A stretch of 24,155 nt of DNA from an uncultured Eubacteriales bacterium (GTDB lineage Bacteria > Bacillota > Clostridia > Oscillospirales > CAG-272), in the NCBI GenBank assembly GCA_905205065.1, contig CAJLCI010000035.1:1-24155 (forward strand), written 5' to 3'. A program made the position numbers and the translations under genes. Positions 7,496 through 14,543 of this stretch are shown here, piece by piece. Under the pieces are notes generated by a model. The model saw only the letters and a list, made by a program, of their open reading frames with translations, ran no database searches and was not told the origin of the DNA. Within the stretch, counting starts at the first letter, position 1. Every line of letters begins with the position of its first letter.

Positions 7496-8704
7496 TCAGT
7501 CAGTTACCGTAAGAGGAACCGTCTGAGCAATATTTTCAACGCATCTGATACGGCAGCAAAGATTATAAAACTGACATCCATCATCATCTGTGACTACAGA
7601 CACTTCGGTTTCGCGGGATATAATCTCCGCGTCGGCAAGCTCGTCTGAAATTTTCACCGCCATCTCCGCGTCGGCAATCAGCGCAGCCTCGGATGAAGTC
7701 CTCTGTCTTGTCTCGTCTATATACGGATGATACGATGTAACATATTTTGTAACCGGAAGTATTATGTTGCCGGGAAGAACAATCCTGTCCTCCTCATAAT
7801 CCTCCTCGTAAAGCTTAGTCTGGTCAAGCGACGGCCGTTTCAGCCTGATCTTAACGGCAAAAATGCCAATATCGCAAAGTTGTTCCGGCTGTCCTGAGTA
7901 TACTCTCTCGGTATATTCAAGCGGAACAGACACTGTAAGCTCATGATATGTTTTTGCCATTACTATTCCGTCAGCCTTCACAAAACGGTTTGATAAATCA
8001 TTTTTGTCCTCGACTACCCCGCTTATAAGAAGCTGCCCTTTGACAACACTGTCTCCGTCAGTCACAACCGAATCTCCGTCGAAAGTATTTACGTATTCCA
8101 CAACGCCGTCATATTTGGAAATTACATTTGCAGGCCCGGATATATCATCCTGACCTTCCTTAGTCATTCTCGGAAGCAGTCTGACCTCAGCCGTCGTGCC
8201 AAGCATATTAACCGAAACCCATGCCGTATCATCGGCAATAAGCAAATACTTGGTGCAAAGCGAATAAAAGTCAATTCCCGGTATATACGCGCCCACTTTG
8301 CAGCCGAGAGAAGATAAATTTTCAATTACCTTATCCTTGTCCGTCTCTCCGCTGCTGTAAATTTCAATATTCCATATAAACTGAGTCGAAAGCCACATGG
8401 TAAACATGAATATAACCGACCCGATTAATATACCGGGACGGCGTCTGTACCGGCTGACCAGCGCGGGAAAGCCCCTCTCATATATAATATATACCCTTAT
8501 TCCGTTTTTGTCAAGAAGTGAAACAACTTTCTGCCTGTCACTGTGTGAAATTTCGACTCTGACTGAGCCGTCCTCCTCGCGCCCGGGGCATCTGTAAACA
8601 ATACCGCAGCTGTTCATCAGTCCGAGAGCCCTTTCACCGCAGTCCGCATCAAACTTTAAAATATCCTGACCTTCAAAAAACCTAAGAAATCTCAAAAACA
8701 GCAT
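7496..8704 (-). CDS. yqfD: Sporulation protein YqfD
   Basis: Membrane-anchored sporulation protein of the YqfD family, under mother-cell sigma-E control in Bacillus; its biochemical function is not established. The 402 residues show a short cytoplasmic N-terminal domain (about 1-88), a basic cluster RYRRRP, one hydrophobic segment (about 90-112) and a large C-terminal, presumably extracytoplasmic part. The WNIEIYSSG segment just after the membrane helix and the following helix-loop (DKDKVIENLSSLGCKVGAYI) are the family hallmark. It sits 21 bases after yqfC and 79 bases before phoH, as in other spore formers. The length agrees with the family. Confidence 0.9.
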   Translation of the reverse strand: MLFLRFLRFFEGQDILKFDADCGERALGLMNSCGIVYRCPGREEDGSVRVEISHSDRQKVVSLLDKNGIRVYIIYERGFPALVSRYRRRPGILIGSVIFMFTMWLSTQFIWNIEIYSSGETDKDKVIENLSSLGCKVGAYIPGIDFYSLCTKYLLIADDTAWVSVNMLGTTAEVRLLPRMTKEGQDDISGPANVISKYDGVVEYVNTFDGDSVVTDGDSVVKGQLLISGVVEDKNDLSNRFVKADGIVMAKTYHELTVSVPLEYTERVYSGQPEQLCDIGIFAVKIRLKRPSLDQTKLYEEDYEEDRIVLPGNIILPVTKYVTSYHPYIDETRQRTSSEAALIADAEMAVKISDELADAEIISRETEVSVVTDDDGCQFYNLCCRIRCVENIAQTVPLTVTD

Positions 8705-8725
8705 AAAAATCTCCGCCCCGCCTTT

Positions 8726-9100
8726 TTATCTTCTTCCGTCAAAGCTGACGGAATCTATAATACCGGTAAGCTCTAAAGACTTGTTCAGACAACTTTTTAA
8801 AGAAAGATCCCTGCCGGTAACCTCAAGCTCATATTTGCCGAGTGAAAGCCGTATCATATCCTCTCGGTAACAAAGAATTTTCTTGCACGAGCTGACATTA
8901 AGAGTCATATTTTCACTTATAGTTATGACCGTTTCGGGTATAAACGGGCTTACAGACTGAGGCAAATCAACAGATTCAAGAAAACGCTGAGAAAACGAAC
9001 GCTTTCTCCTCACACCCGATTTTTTATTTTCCCTTCCGACGTCTTTTCTGTAAAAGCCGTCCGTGCGACCGATCTCTTCCCGCCCGGAATATTTATTCAT
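8726..9100 (-). CDS. yqfC: Sporulation protein YqfC
   Basis: Small sporulation protein of the YqfC family, found in nearly all endospore formers and co-transcribed with yqfD. The recognisable part is roughly residues 35-124, where FSQRFLESVDLPQSV is followed by short beta-strand-like repeats (TVITISENMTLNVSSC, LCYREDMIRLSLGKYELEV) and the closing LELTGIIDSVSF. The 124 residues include about 30 extra N-terminal residues rich in charged amino acids compared with the usual 90-95, so the true start may lie downstream. It is the first gene of the minus-strand run and is divergent from ylbJ, giving a shared 107-base intergenic region between two sporulation transcription units. Confidence 0.82.
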   Translation of the reverse strand: MNKYSGREEIGRTDGFYRKDVGRENKKSGVRRKRSFSQRFLESVDLPQSVSPFIPETVITISENMTLNVSSCKKILCYREDMIRLSLGKYELEVTGRDLSLKSCLNKSLELTGIIDSVSFDGRR

Positions 9101-9207
9101 TAACCGAATCCCCCGTTTTTTATCTTTATTAACAGCCTTAGCTGCATGTTTTGCATGAAAAATAAATATATCTAATTAAACAGTATTGTAAATTAATTTT
9201 ATGCGGG

Positions 9208-10326
9208 GTGAGCCAAATTAATAACAGTATTTCGGCCGTAAAGGCGTCTGCAGACATTTCAAGAAATCTGTCCCTTTCAAAAAGCAAATCCAGTAAAGTA
9301 AATGAAAACTCATTTGCATACATATTTAAATGTATTCTGATAATCTCAGCGTTTCCGATTCTTGTTATATTTTCTGAAACCGCGTCGGCGGCGGCCACGG
9401 AATCACTTCGGCTTTGCGTCGGTACGGTAATTCCGTCATTGTTTCCCTTTCTTGTTGTCTCCGCTCTGATCACATCTTCCGGCGCGGGCAATGTAATAGG
9501 AAAACTTATATCCGTACCTTTTGAAAAACTATTCGGAATAGACAAAAACTGCGCCGTACTTTTTCTTATTGGAAATCTCTCAGGGTATCCGGCTGGCGCG
9601 GCGGCGGCAGCAAATCTTGTCACATCAGGGCAGACAGACAGAGAAAACGCATCCCGTGCGCTCGCTTTTTGCAATAATACGGGTCCAGCTTTTCTGATAA
9701 CCGGTATCGGAGCCGGAATACTGTCCGATAAATCTCTCGGTGTTATAATCTGGATTTCTCTTCTGCTGACTTCCGTTTTATGCGGTATTATAATGAAATG
9801 GACTGCAGCTAAAACAAGAACTAAAGCCGTGCAGAATTCTGAGGGCGGTAATAAATCAAAGGAAAAGTATTTACCTGACATGGAATCAAAAATTTACAGT
9901 CCCGGTTCAAAAGAAAAAAATCCTCCTGTAAGCTTCGCCGTTCTTTTTACAAAATCGGTAGGCACATCAGCGGTAAATATGCTGTCAATCTGCGCTTTTG
10001 TGACCTTTTTCGGAGTTATCACAGCTCTGCTGAAAAGTATCCTTTTGACTCTCGGCTGCAAATCTCCGGCAGTAATTTCTCTTATAACCTGTTTTGCCGA
10101 GATTACATGCGGCATCAAGGAAGCTTCGTCTCTCGGCGCCGTCGCCGCGCCTCTTATAACTGCCGCTGCCGTGGGATGGTCAGGCCTGTCCGTTCATTTT
10201 CAGACATCATCCGTAATAGAAGGAAGCGGAATTACAATGAAATATTATTATACAGGTAAAATAATAGCGGCTCTTTTGTGTCCGATCCTGACACTGATTC
10301 TTATGAAGCTGTCAGGAAAGATATAG
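9208..10326 (+). CDS. ylbJ: Sporulation integral membrane protein YlbJ
   Basis: Polytopic membrane protein of the YlbJ family, needed for heat-resistant spores in Bacillus and expressed in the mother cell; it belongs to the nucleoside-transporter-gate-like proteins, but no substrate is known. Family marks are ESLRLCVGTVIPSLFPFLV near residue 65, GNLSGYPAGA (about 122-131) and ALAFCNNTGPAFLITGIGAG (about 151-170). The start is a GTG at 9208 with a poor ribosome binding site; no in-frame ATG occurs before the conserved part, so GTG is the only plausible early start. The N-terminal about 35 residues are polar (many Ser and Lys) and precede the first hydrophobic segment. No terminator is seen after the gene: it runs into the repeat array at 10384. 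Confidence 0.85.
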   Translation: MSQINNSISAVKASADISRNLSLSKSKSSKVNENSFAYIFKCILIISAFPILVIFSETASAAATESLRLCVGTVIPSLFPFLVVSALITSSGAGNVIGKLISVPFEKLFGIDKNCAVLFLIGNLSGYPAGAAAAANLVTSGQTDRENASRALAFCNNTGPAFLITGIGAGILSDKSLGVIIWISLLLTSVLCGIIMKWTAAKTRTKAVQNSEGGNKSKEKYLPDMESKIYSPGSKEKNPPVSFAVLFTKSVGTSAVNMLSICAFVTFFGVITALLKSILLTLGCKSPAVISLITCFAEITCGIKEASSLGAVAAPLITAAAVGWSGLSVHFQTSSVIEGSGITMKYYYTGKIIAALLCPILTLILMKLSGKI

Positions 10327-10383
10327 CTAAAAACGAGATATCAACGTATGCAAGACTTCCGATTACAAATGCGTTCACGTGCA

Positions 10384-10659
10384 GGATATTAGCGTACACG
10401 GTATTAGCATATAGGGTGTTAGCATGTAGAGGTGTTACTTGTAGAGTGCTACTTGTAGGGTGCTACTTGTAGGGTGTTACTTGCAAGGTGTTACCTGAAA
10501 GATATCAACTGCAAAGTGTCAATTGCAAGGTGTCAATTGCAAAGTGTTACTTACGGGCTGTTAACGTGCAGCAGCGTTCGCCCTATAGGCAGTTCCCACT
10601 CACTTTTTCCGGCTGCGGTTTTATCCTCCGCCGGAACATCTTGTGACGGAGATCTGCAC
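10384..10659 (+). repeat. 14-15 bp tandem repeat array with hairpin tail (copy B)
   Basis: About a dozen imperfect units of consensus GGTGTTACTTGYAR fill 10384-10560, at a 14-base period in the middle and 14-16 at the edges. The tail follows at 10592: TTCCCACTCACTTTTTCC, then a 7-bp stem TTCCGGC (10607-10613) with GCCGGAA (10630-10636), ending in CACCTTTTTGAAA near 10659. The tail aligns over its length with that of the array at 11894-12120. The gap 10327-10867 contains no convincing gene. Besides this array it holds only the promoter of the next gene. Confidence 0.8.
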
Positions 10660-10761
10660 CTTTTTGAAACAAAATTCTTTTGAATGCTGTATGACAAGCA
10701 TAACCTAAATATAAAAACAGCCTATAATTAATAAATATATTTGTAAAAAAATAAAATACTA

Positions 10762-10790
10762 TGGAAAAACAATTAATTTTGTAGTATAAT
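10762..10790 (+). promoter_or_regulatory. Sigma-A-type promoter for the Cys-motif gene
   Basis: TATAAT at 10785-10790 is preceded after 17 bases by TGGAAA at 10762-10767 (four of six matches to TTGACA), within an AT-rich stretch. Transcription would start near 10797, about 70 bases before the ATG at 10868. Confidence 0.6.
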
Positions 10791-10867
10791 GTATTGAAAT
10801 AAGTCTGCATATAAACCTAACAGGTCGCTGCGGCGTAACGTTTGAAAAACACGGAGGTAAAAGCTCT

Positions 10868-11545
10868 ATGGCTTTTCATAAAAAAGGCGAAAGCAAATAT
10901 ATACCCACCAGCATCGAAACAAAGCCGGTTGTATATCGTCCAAAATACAAAAAATCAAAAAGAAAAAAACATTCAGAACACGAGCTGCCCGAAATATGCA
11001 GATTTTGTATAAATGCTCACAAGCTTTATGACTCTGACACTATGCTCTGCGATTATAGGGGAGTTGTAGCATGCGAATACACCTGTAAAAAATTTATGTA
11101 CGATCCGCTCAAGCATATTCCCGCTCAGTCTCCGGTTCTCAAACCTGAAAATGCCGATCCCCTTCCCTCCCTTGATGATTTCAACGACATCGACGATTCG
11201 CAGAATTCCGAAGCGACTTTGGAAAAAGATGCGGATACAGTTAAATCCGGCGCCTCGTCAAACATCAGAGAAAAAGAATTAAAGGATATCCGATCCGGTG
11301 ACAGCACAGAAAATGATGATATTGAATCCGTAAAAAAGAACGCGATCAATGACCGTGAGCTTTTAGATCAGCTTGCTGAAATCGACAGACAATACAATTT
11401 GCTGCAAAGAGACTTTGCTGAATATACCGCATCCAGTTCCGATGAAATTCAAACTGATAATATATCAGACGCATTTTCAAATGTCTTTTCAAAAGATAAC
11501 GACGCCGACATGAAAGAAAATCCTGAAGACATAGCCTCTGAATAA
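10868..11545 (+). CDS. Uncharacterised Cys-motif protein, possible zinc-binding, with acidic tail
   Basis: No function is known to me. The gene is well supported: own promoter, a strong ribosome binding site (CGGAGGTAA, 10 bases before the ATG) and 225 codons. Residues 1-40 are very basic (KYKKSKRKKH). Residues 44-73 carry five cysteines spaced C-x2-C-x13-C-x7-C-x3-C (CRFC, MLC, VAC, YTCKKF), followed by KKFMYDPLKHIP. Short clostridial proteins of unknown function with a similar Cys set ending in CKKF-x-YDPL are familiar, so the N-terminal module is probably conserved and metal-binding (inference). Residues from about 95 on are acidic, Ser/Asp/Asn-rich and probably disordered, with one predicted helix (NDRELLDQLAEIDRQYNLLQ). 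The acidic tail looks like an add-on to the short module. A nucleic-acid-binding role would fit the basic N-terminus but is not shown. Confidence 0.75.
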   Translation: MAFHKKGESKYIPTSIETKPVVYRPKYKKSKRKKHSEHELPEICRFCINAHKLYDSDTMLCDYRGVVACEYTCKKFMYDPLKHIPAQSPVLKPENADPLPSLDDFNDIDDSQNSEATLEKDADTVKSGASSNIREKELKDIRSGDSTENDDIESVKKNAINDRELLDQLAEIDRQYNLLQRDFAEYTASSSDEIQTDNISDAFSNVFSKDNDADMKENPEDIASE

Positions 11546-11650
11546 AGCAACGGCAAAATGTCAATTATATAGCTGAAAACCACTGCCGTGTCCGACCGAA
11601 CTTACGGTGTTCTGACACATGTACAAATTCGGGCAGGAAGCTTCTGTCTA

Positions 11651-11679
11651 TTGACTTGCAGTGATTTTTATGATATAAT
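11651..11679 (+). promoter_or_regulatory. Consensus extended -10 promoter without an adjacent gene
   Basis: TTGACT (11651-11656, five of six matches) is followed after 17 bases by a perfect TATAAT (11674-11679) preceded by TGA, giving an extended -10. Transcription would start near 11686. The nearest real gene downstream is smpB at 12163, so it either produces a leader of about 475 bases for smpB-ssrA that includes the repeat array, or a separate noncoding RNA. Confidence 0.78.
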
Positions 11680-11893
11680 AATTCGAAAGCTAACGCTTTT
11701 AATTAGAAAGTTTCATTGTCTCAGACAACAATTTTGAAAAGCAAAACCTCGCAACATTACAGTTCTGTCTTAGGCCTTAGACATTTAAACTCAAAGCGAA
11801 CACTTTCCGGTCAGCATATTATGATCGGCACTGTCACCGATAATATAAAAAGTCTTACTGCTCTGTTAGCAAGCAAATATAAACAAGTGCGAG

Positions 11894-12120
11894 ACGTCTG
11901 CATGTGTAAGATATTCGGCTGCGAAGACGTTCCACTGCAAAAACATTCGCGTGTGAAGGCATTCGACTGCAAAGGTATTCGATTGTGAAGGTGTTCAACT
12001 GCAAAGGTATTCGACTGCGAAGGCGTTCGATTCTACAGCCGGAAGATTCCACTCACTTTTTCCAGTAGTGGCTTGACTTGCTTTCGGAACGTCTTATTAC
12101 GAAGCTTTGCTCCTTTTTGA
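11894..12120 (+). repeat. 16-bp tandem repeat array with hairpin tail (copy C)
   Basis: One 17-base unit (11894-11910) followed by eight units in perfect 16-base register from 11911 to 12038. The consensus is GYATTCGACTGCAAAG, nearly the unit of the array at 1-64. The tail at 12047 (TTCCACTCACTTTTTCC) matches that at 10592, and the remainder to CTCCTTTTTGAAT (about 12120) aligns with it without gaps, including TTTCGGAACGTCTTATTACG against GCCGGAACATCTTGTGACG. The array ends about 40 bases before smpB. Confidence 0.85.
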
Positions 12121-12162
12121 ATCTTTTGATAAATACAGTGTACAGTAAAACGGTGATTTTAA

Positions 12163-12657
12163 ATGCCAAACAAAAATGATAAGAAAAAAAGCGGAAAACT
12201 GATTACACAAAATAAGAAAGCGTACCATGACTATTTTATAGAAGATACCTATGAAGCCGGCATTGTTCTCCGCGGTACGGAGGTCAAAAGCATACGCGCC
12301 GGTCAAGTTAATCTCAAGGATTCTTACTGCTCGGTTAAAGGCGGGGAACTCTTTGCTTACGGTATTCATGTCAGCCCTTATGAAAAAGGTAATATCTTTA
12401 ATCACGATCCGCTTCGCTCAAGAAAACTTATGCTTCACAAACGTGAAATAATGAAGCTTATTGGACTTACCGATAAACAGGGCTATACTCTTGTTCCGGT
12501 TGATATGCATTTTTCCGGTTCCCATGTTAAAGTCACTGTAGCTTTGTGCAGGGGTAAAAAACTTTATGACAAAAGAGACAGCGCAGCTGCCGCTCAGGCA
12601 AACCGCGATATGGAACGTCATATGAAGTCGTACTCAAAGTCAAATTACGACTATTGA
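12163..12657 (+). CDS. smpB: SsrA-binding protein SmpB
   Basis: Binds the tRNA-like domain of tmRNA and delivers it to stalled ribosomes for trans-translation. The 164-residue protein has the canonical beginning (NKKAYHDYFIEDTYEAGIVL), the GTEVKSIRAGQVNLKDSYC strand set (about 46-64), HVSPYE (77-82) and NHDPLRSRKLMLHKREI (88-104), then the basic, Ala-rich C-terminal tail (KKLYDKRDSAAAAQANRDM) that enters the decoding channel. The ATG has only a modest ribosome binding site (GGTGAT). The tmRNA gene begins 16 bases after the stop, so both parts of the rescue system are encoded together and are probably co-transcribed. Confidence 0.97.
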   Translation: MPNKNDKKKSGKLITQNKKAYHDYFIEDTYEAGIVLRGTEVKSIRAGQVNLKDSYCSVKGGELFAYGIHVSPYEKGNIFNHDPLRSRKLMLHKREIMKLIGLTDKQGYTLVPVDMHFSGSHVKVTVALCRGKKLYDKRDSAAAAQANRDMERHMKSYSKSNYDY

Positions 12658-12673
12658 TTTTTCACATATATAT

Positions 12674-13024
12674 GGGGGCGTAAAGGTTTCGACGGGGATT
12701 TTGATTACAGGTAAGCGGGTAGAGACGGTATGACCTCTTTAAAATATACCAAACTTAAATAATAAACGATAACAATAGTTACGCTATTGCTGCCTAAGTG
12801 CAGCATGTCCCTCCGTTGAGCACCACGGCTTCGGTCCGGGCGTCATTCAGTGGTAAATGTGAACTGTGAGTTTGCCTTTATAACAGTCACACACAAAACG
12901 GCTGCTTTGTTTTGTCTTTTGTCGGTTCAGACTCTATAAAAGCATAAATTAAAATCGACTTCACCCGAAGAAAGCCTGTCGGATGAGTTTTCGGACAGGG
13001 GTTCGACTCCCCTCGCCTCCACCA
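12674..13024 (+). ncRNA. ssrA: tmRNA (SsrA)
   Basis: Transfer-messenger RNA that rescues stalled ribosomes and tags the peptide for proteolysis. The 5' end GGGGGCG pairs with CGCCTCC at 13014-13020 to form the acceptor stem (one G-U pair), followed by discriminator A and an encoded CCA at 13022-13024. The T arm GGGGTTCGACTCCCC and the conserved 5' GGCGTAAAGGTTTCGACGGGG are present. The tag frame reads NDNNSYAIAA then TAA (12765-12797); the exact resume codon is uncertain by one or two codons. The 351-base length is typical. No clear separate promoter is visible, so processing from an smpB transcript is likely. Its 3' end is the boundary of the presumed acquired region. Confidence 0.97.
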
Positions 13025-13202
13025 AACGTGTATTGGACGAACACCTACTTCTTTAGCGGCGGCTTCGCCGTCAAGGTGATGCTCTGATACGAAACAGAAA
13101 CCGCCATCTTAGATGAAAGTCTAAGGTGGCGGGTTTTGTTATGTCCGCACATTCGTTAATTGCGCTTTCCTTTGTTACAATACAGGCAAAGGAGGATTCG
13201 AT
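13025..13202. other. ssrA-to-island junction
   Basis: After the CCA end of tmRNA the sequence has a small CGGCG/CGCCG hairpin near 13056-13069, the tmRNA terminator (13101-13138), and then an AT-richer leader with GGAGG at 13191-13195 for the next gene. No integrase gene and no second copy of the tmRNA 3' end are seen here. Confidence 0.5.
13101..13138 (+). terminator. Rho-independent terminator after ssrA
   Basis: A 13-bp stem (CCGCCATCTTAGA with TCTAAGGTGGCGG, one G-U pair) with a 6-base loop TGAAAG is followed by TTTTGTT. It ends the smpB-ssrA transcript and separates it from the genes beyond. Confidence 0.88.
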
Positions 13203-13388
13203 ATGCGAGATAAGAAGTATTACATAGTGCTTGATGATTTTGAACGGCGGGTGATGGTGAACTGCCTGAACGAAATGCGGAACAAGATTATTGCTGACGG
13301 CAAGTACACCGATGCGGTGGATGAAGTTCTATTGAAAATCATTGGTGCAAAACAAAAGAAATTCAAAGTAATTTACAAGGAGGCGTGA
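13203..13388 (+). CDS. Small uncharacterised protein upstream of TnpV
   Basis: A 61-residue charged protein beginning MRDKKYYIVLDDFERR, with a good ribosome binding site (AAAGGAGGATTCGAT before the ATG). It ends three bases before the tnpV ATG, and the tnpV ribosome binding site lies inside its last codons (AAGGAGG), so the two are translationally linked. The composition suggests a soluble, mostly helical protein; no catalytic motif is seen. Its pairing with tnpV suggests it belongs to the same mobile element. I do not recognise a named family. Confidence 0.7.
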   Translation: MRDKKYYIVLDDFERRVMVNCLNEMRNKIIADGKYTDAVDEVLLKIIGAKQKKFKVIYKEA

Positions 13389-13390
13389 TT

Positions 13391-13768
13391 ATGGAAAAGT
13401 ACATTTATGACGAAAAGAACGGTCTTTGGTTCGAACTTCAAGGTGACTACTATCTACCGTGTTTAAAACTGCCCGAAGGAGAACAACAGCCTGTCGGTTT
13501 ATGGGGACAGCGACATTTGCAGTATATCAAGCAAAATCGTAAGGTCTTTTATCTCAATCTGCTGACAAGCGGTAAACTGAACGGCTACCTCTCAGATATT
13601 GACAAACAGGCTGAGGAGATGTTTTTTCGCTTGGTAAAACAGATAGCGGAGCATGAGGGTGTTACCGAGAAACTCAAAGCGGATAATCAAATGAAATGGG
13701 TTGCTCAAATGAATAACATCCGCAGCAGAGCAAAGGAAGTCATAAATAATGAATTGATTTTTTCATAA
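13391..13768 (+). CDS. tnpV: TnpV-type transposon-encoded protein (copy 1)
   Basis: Short protein of the TnpV family, encoded on clostridial transposons and integrative elements; its molecular function is not known to me. The 125 residues show the family pattern GDYYLPCLKLPE (about 18-29), GLWGQRHLQYIKQ, LLTSGKLNGYLSDIDKQA and EHEGVTEKLKADNQMKWV. A GTG two codons earlier overlaps the previous stop, but the ATG at 13391 has the better spacing (7 bases) to AAGGAGG. A strong terminator follows at once. A diverged second copy lies at the right edge (23827), in the same orientation, and the kdp block lies between them. Confidence 0.85.
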   Translation: MEKYIYDEKNGLWFELQGDYYLPCLKLPEGEQQPVGLWGQRHLQYIKQNRKVFYLNLLTSGKLNGYLSDIDKQAEEMFFRLVKQIAEHEGVTEKLKADNQMKWVAQMNNIRSRAKEVINNELIFS

Positions 13769-13775
13769 AAGATTA

Positions 13776-13816
13776 ACGGTGCTGTAAAGATCAAAAGGAT
13801 TTACAGCACCGTTTTT
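13776..13816 (+). terminator. Rho-independent terminator between tnpV and kdpE
   Basis: A perfect 13-bp stem (ACGGTGCTGTAAA with TTTACAGCACCGT, loop of 11) followed by TTTTT on the plus strand ends the tnpV transcript. On the minus strand it is followed by TAATCTTTT, so it may also serve the converging kdpE transcript. Confidence 0.9.
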
Positions 13817-13841
13817 GCGTATTCATTTTTTGTTTAACAAA

Positions 13842-14543
13842 TTATTCAACCTTCATCATTCTGTAACCAACGCCGATATGCGTTTGGATATATTGTGGAG
13901 AATCTGCGTCCTTTTCCAGTTTTTTGCGGAGCGTTGCCATAAAGACGCGCAGAGAGGCAATATCGTTATCCCAACAACTGCCCCAAATGCTCTGTGTAAT
14001 AAAGGTATGGGTTAAAACCTTGCCTATATTTCTTGAAAGCAGACACAGAAGTTTATATTCAATAGGTGTAAGGTGCAATTCTTCATCGCCTAAATAGGCG
14101 CATCCTGCGGCATAATCTATACGAAGCTGACCGTTTGTGAAAACGGACGCTTCGGCGGCGGTCTCGTTCTGTATCATATTAAGCCGCCTTTGCGTTACCC
14201 TGAGCCTTGCCAAAAGTTCTTCCACCGAAAACGGTTTGGTCAGATAATCGTCGGCGCCTGCATCGAGTGCGTCAATTTTATCGGTATCTTCGCTTCGTGC
14301 GCTGATAACGATAATCGGCATATTCGACCAAGTGCGGATTTTTTTAATAACATCAACGCCGTCAATATCGGGAAGTCCTAAATCTAAGAGGACAATATCG
14401 GGATTGTGCGATGACGCTTCCAAAATGGCGGTGGAACCGTTAGGTGCGGTTAAGTATCTGTAATCGTGCGCTTTAAGGGTTGTTGTAATAAGATTTTTGA
14501 CCGAATTATCATCTTCAACAACCAATATCAATGGTTTATTCAT
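13842..14543 (-). CDS. kdpE: KdpE response regulator (OmpR/PhoB family)
   Basis: DNA-binding response regulator that activates the kdp operon when phosphorylated by KdpD. The receiver domain (1-115) has the acidic pocket VVEDD (8-12), phosphoacceptor D54 in LLDLGLPDIDG, and the conserved Lys in YLTKPF (K103). The C-terminal winged-helix domain (about 130-230) has the OmpR-type segment LHLTPIEYKLLCLLSRN and ends YIQTHIGVGYRM. The 233-residue length is typical. Its start overlaps the end of kdpD by 8 bases, so expression is coupled. It converges on tnpV, with a terminator between. Confidence 0.96.
   Translation of the reverse strand: MNKPLILVVEDDNSVKNLITTTLKAHDYRYLTAPNGSTAILEASSHNPDIVLLDLGLPDIDGVDVIKKIRTWSNMPIIVISARSEDTDKIDALDAGADDYLTKPFSVEELLARLRVTQRRLNMIQNETAAEASVFTNGQLRIDYAAGCAYLGDEELHLTPIEYKLLCLLSRNIGKVLTHTFITQSIWGSCWDNDIASLRVFMATLRKKLEKDADSPQYIQTHIGVGYRMMKVE

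Larger units (their letters stand above)
11546..12162. other. 617-base gap with promoter and repeat array
   Basis: No convincing protein gene is present. The gap contains a consensus promoter (11651-11679), about 210 bases of unique sequence, and the 16-bp repeat array with its tail (11894-12120). A TTG-started frame at 11716-11988 runs partly through the array. The array period of 16 is not a multiple of three and the frame has no good ribosome binding site, so it is not called as a gene. Confidence 0.6.

Noticed and set aside
9138..9881. 247-codon frame on the minus strand
   Set aside because: It overlaps ylbJ antisense; the plus-strand frame carries the YlbJ family sequence and the proper hydrophobic pattern.
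11716..11988. 90-codon TTG-started frame behind a strong promoter
   Set aside because: No good ribosome binding site, a TTG start, and its last third is made of 16-base repeats that shift frame each unit. Kept only as a possible noncoding transcript.
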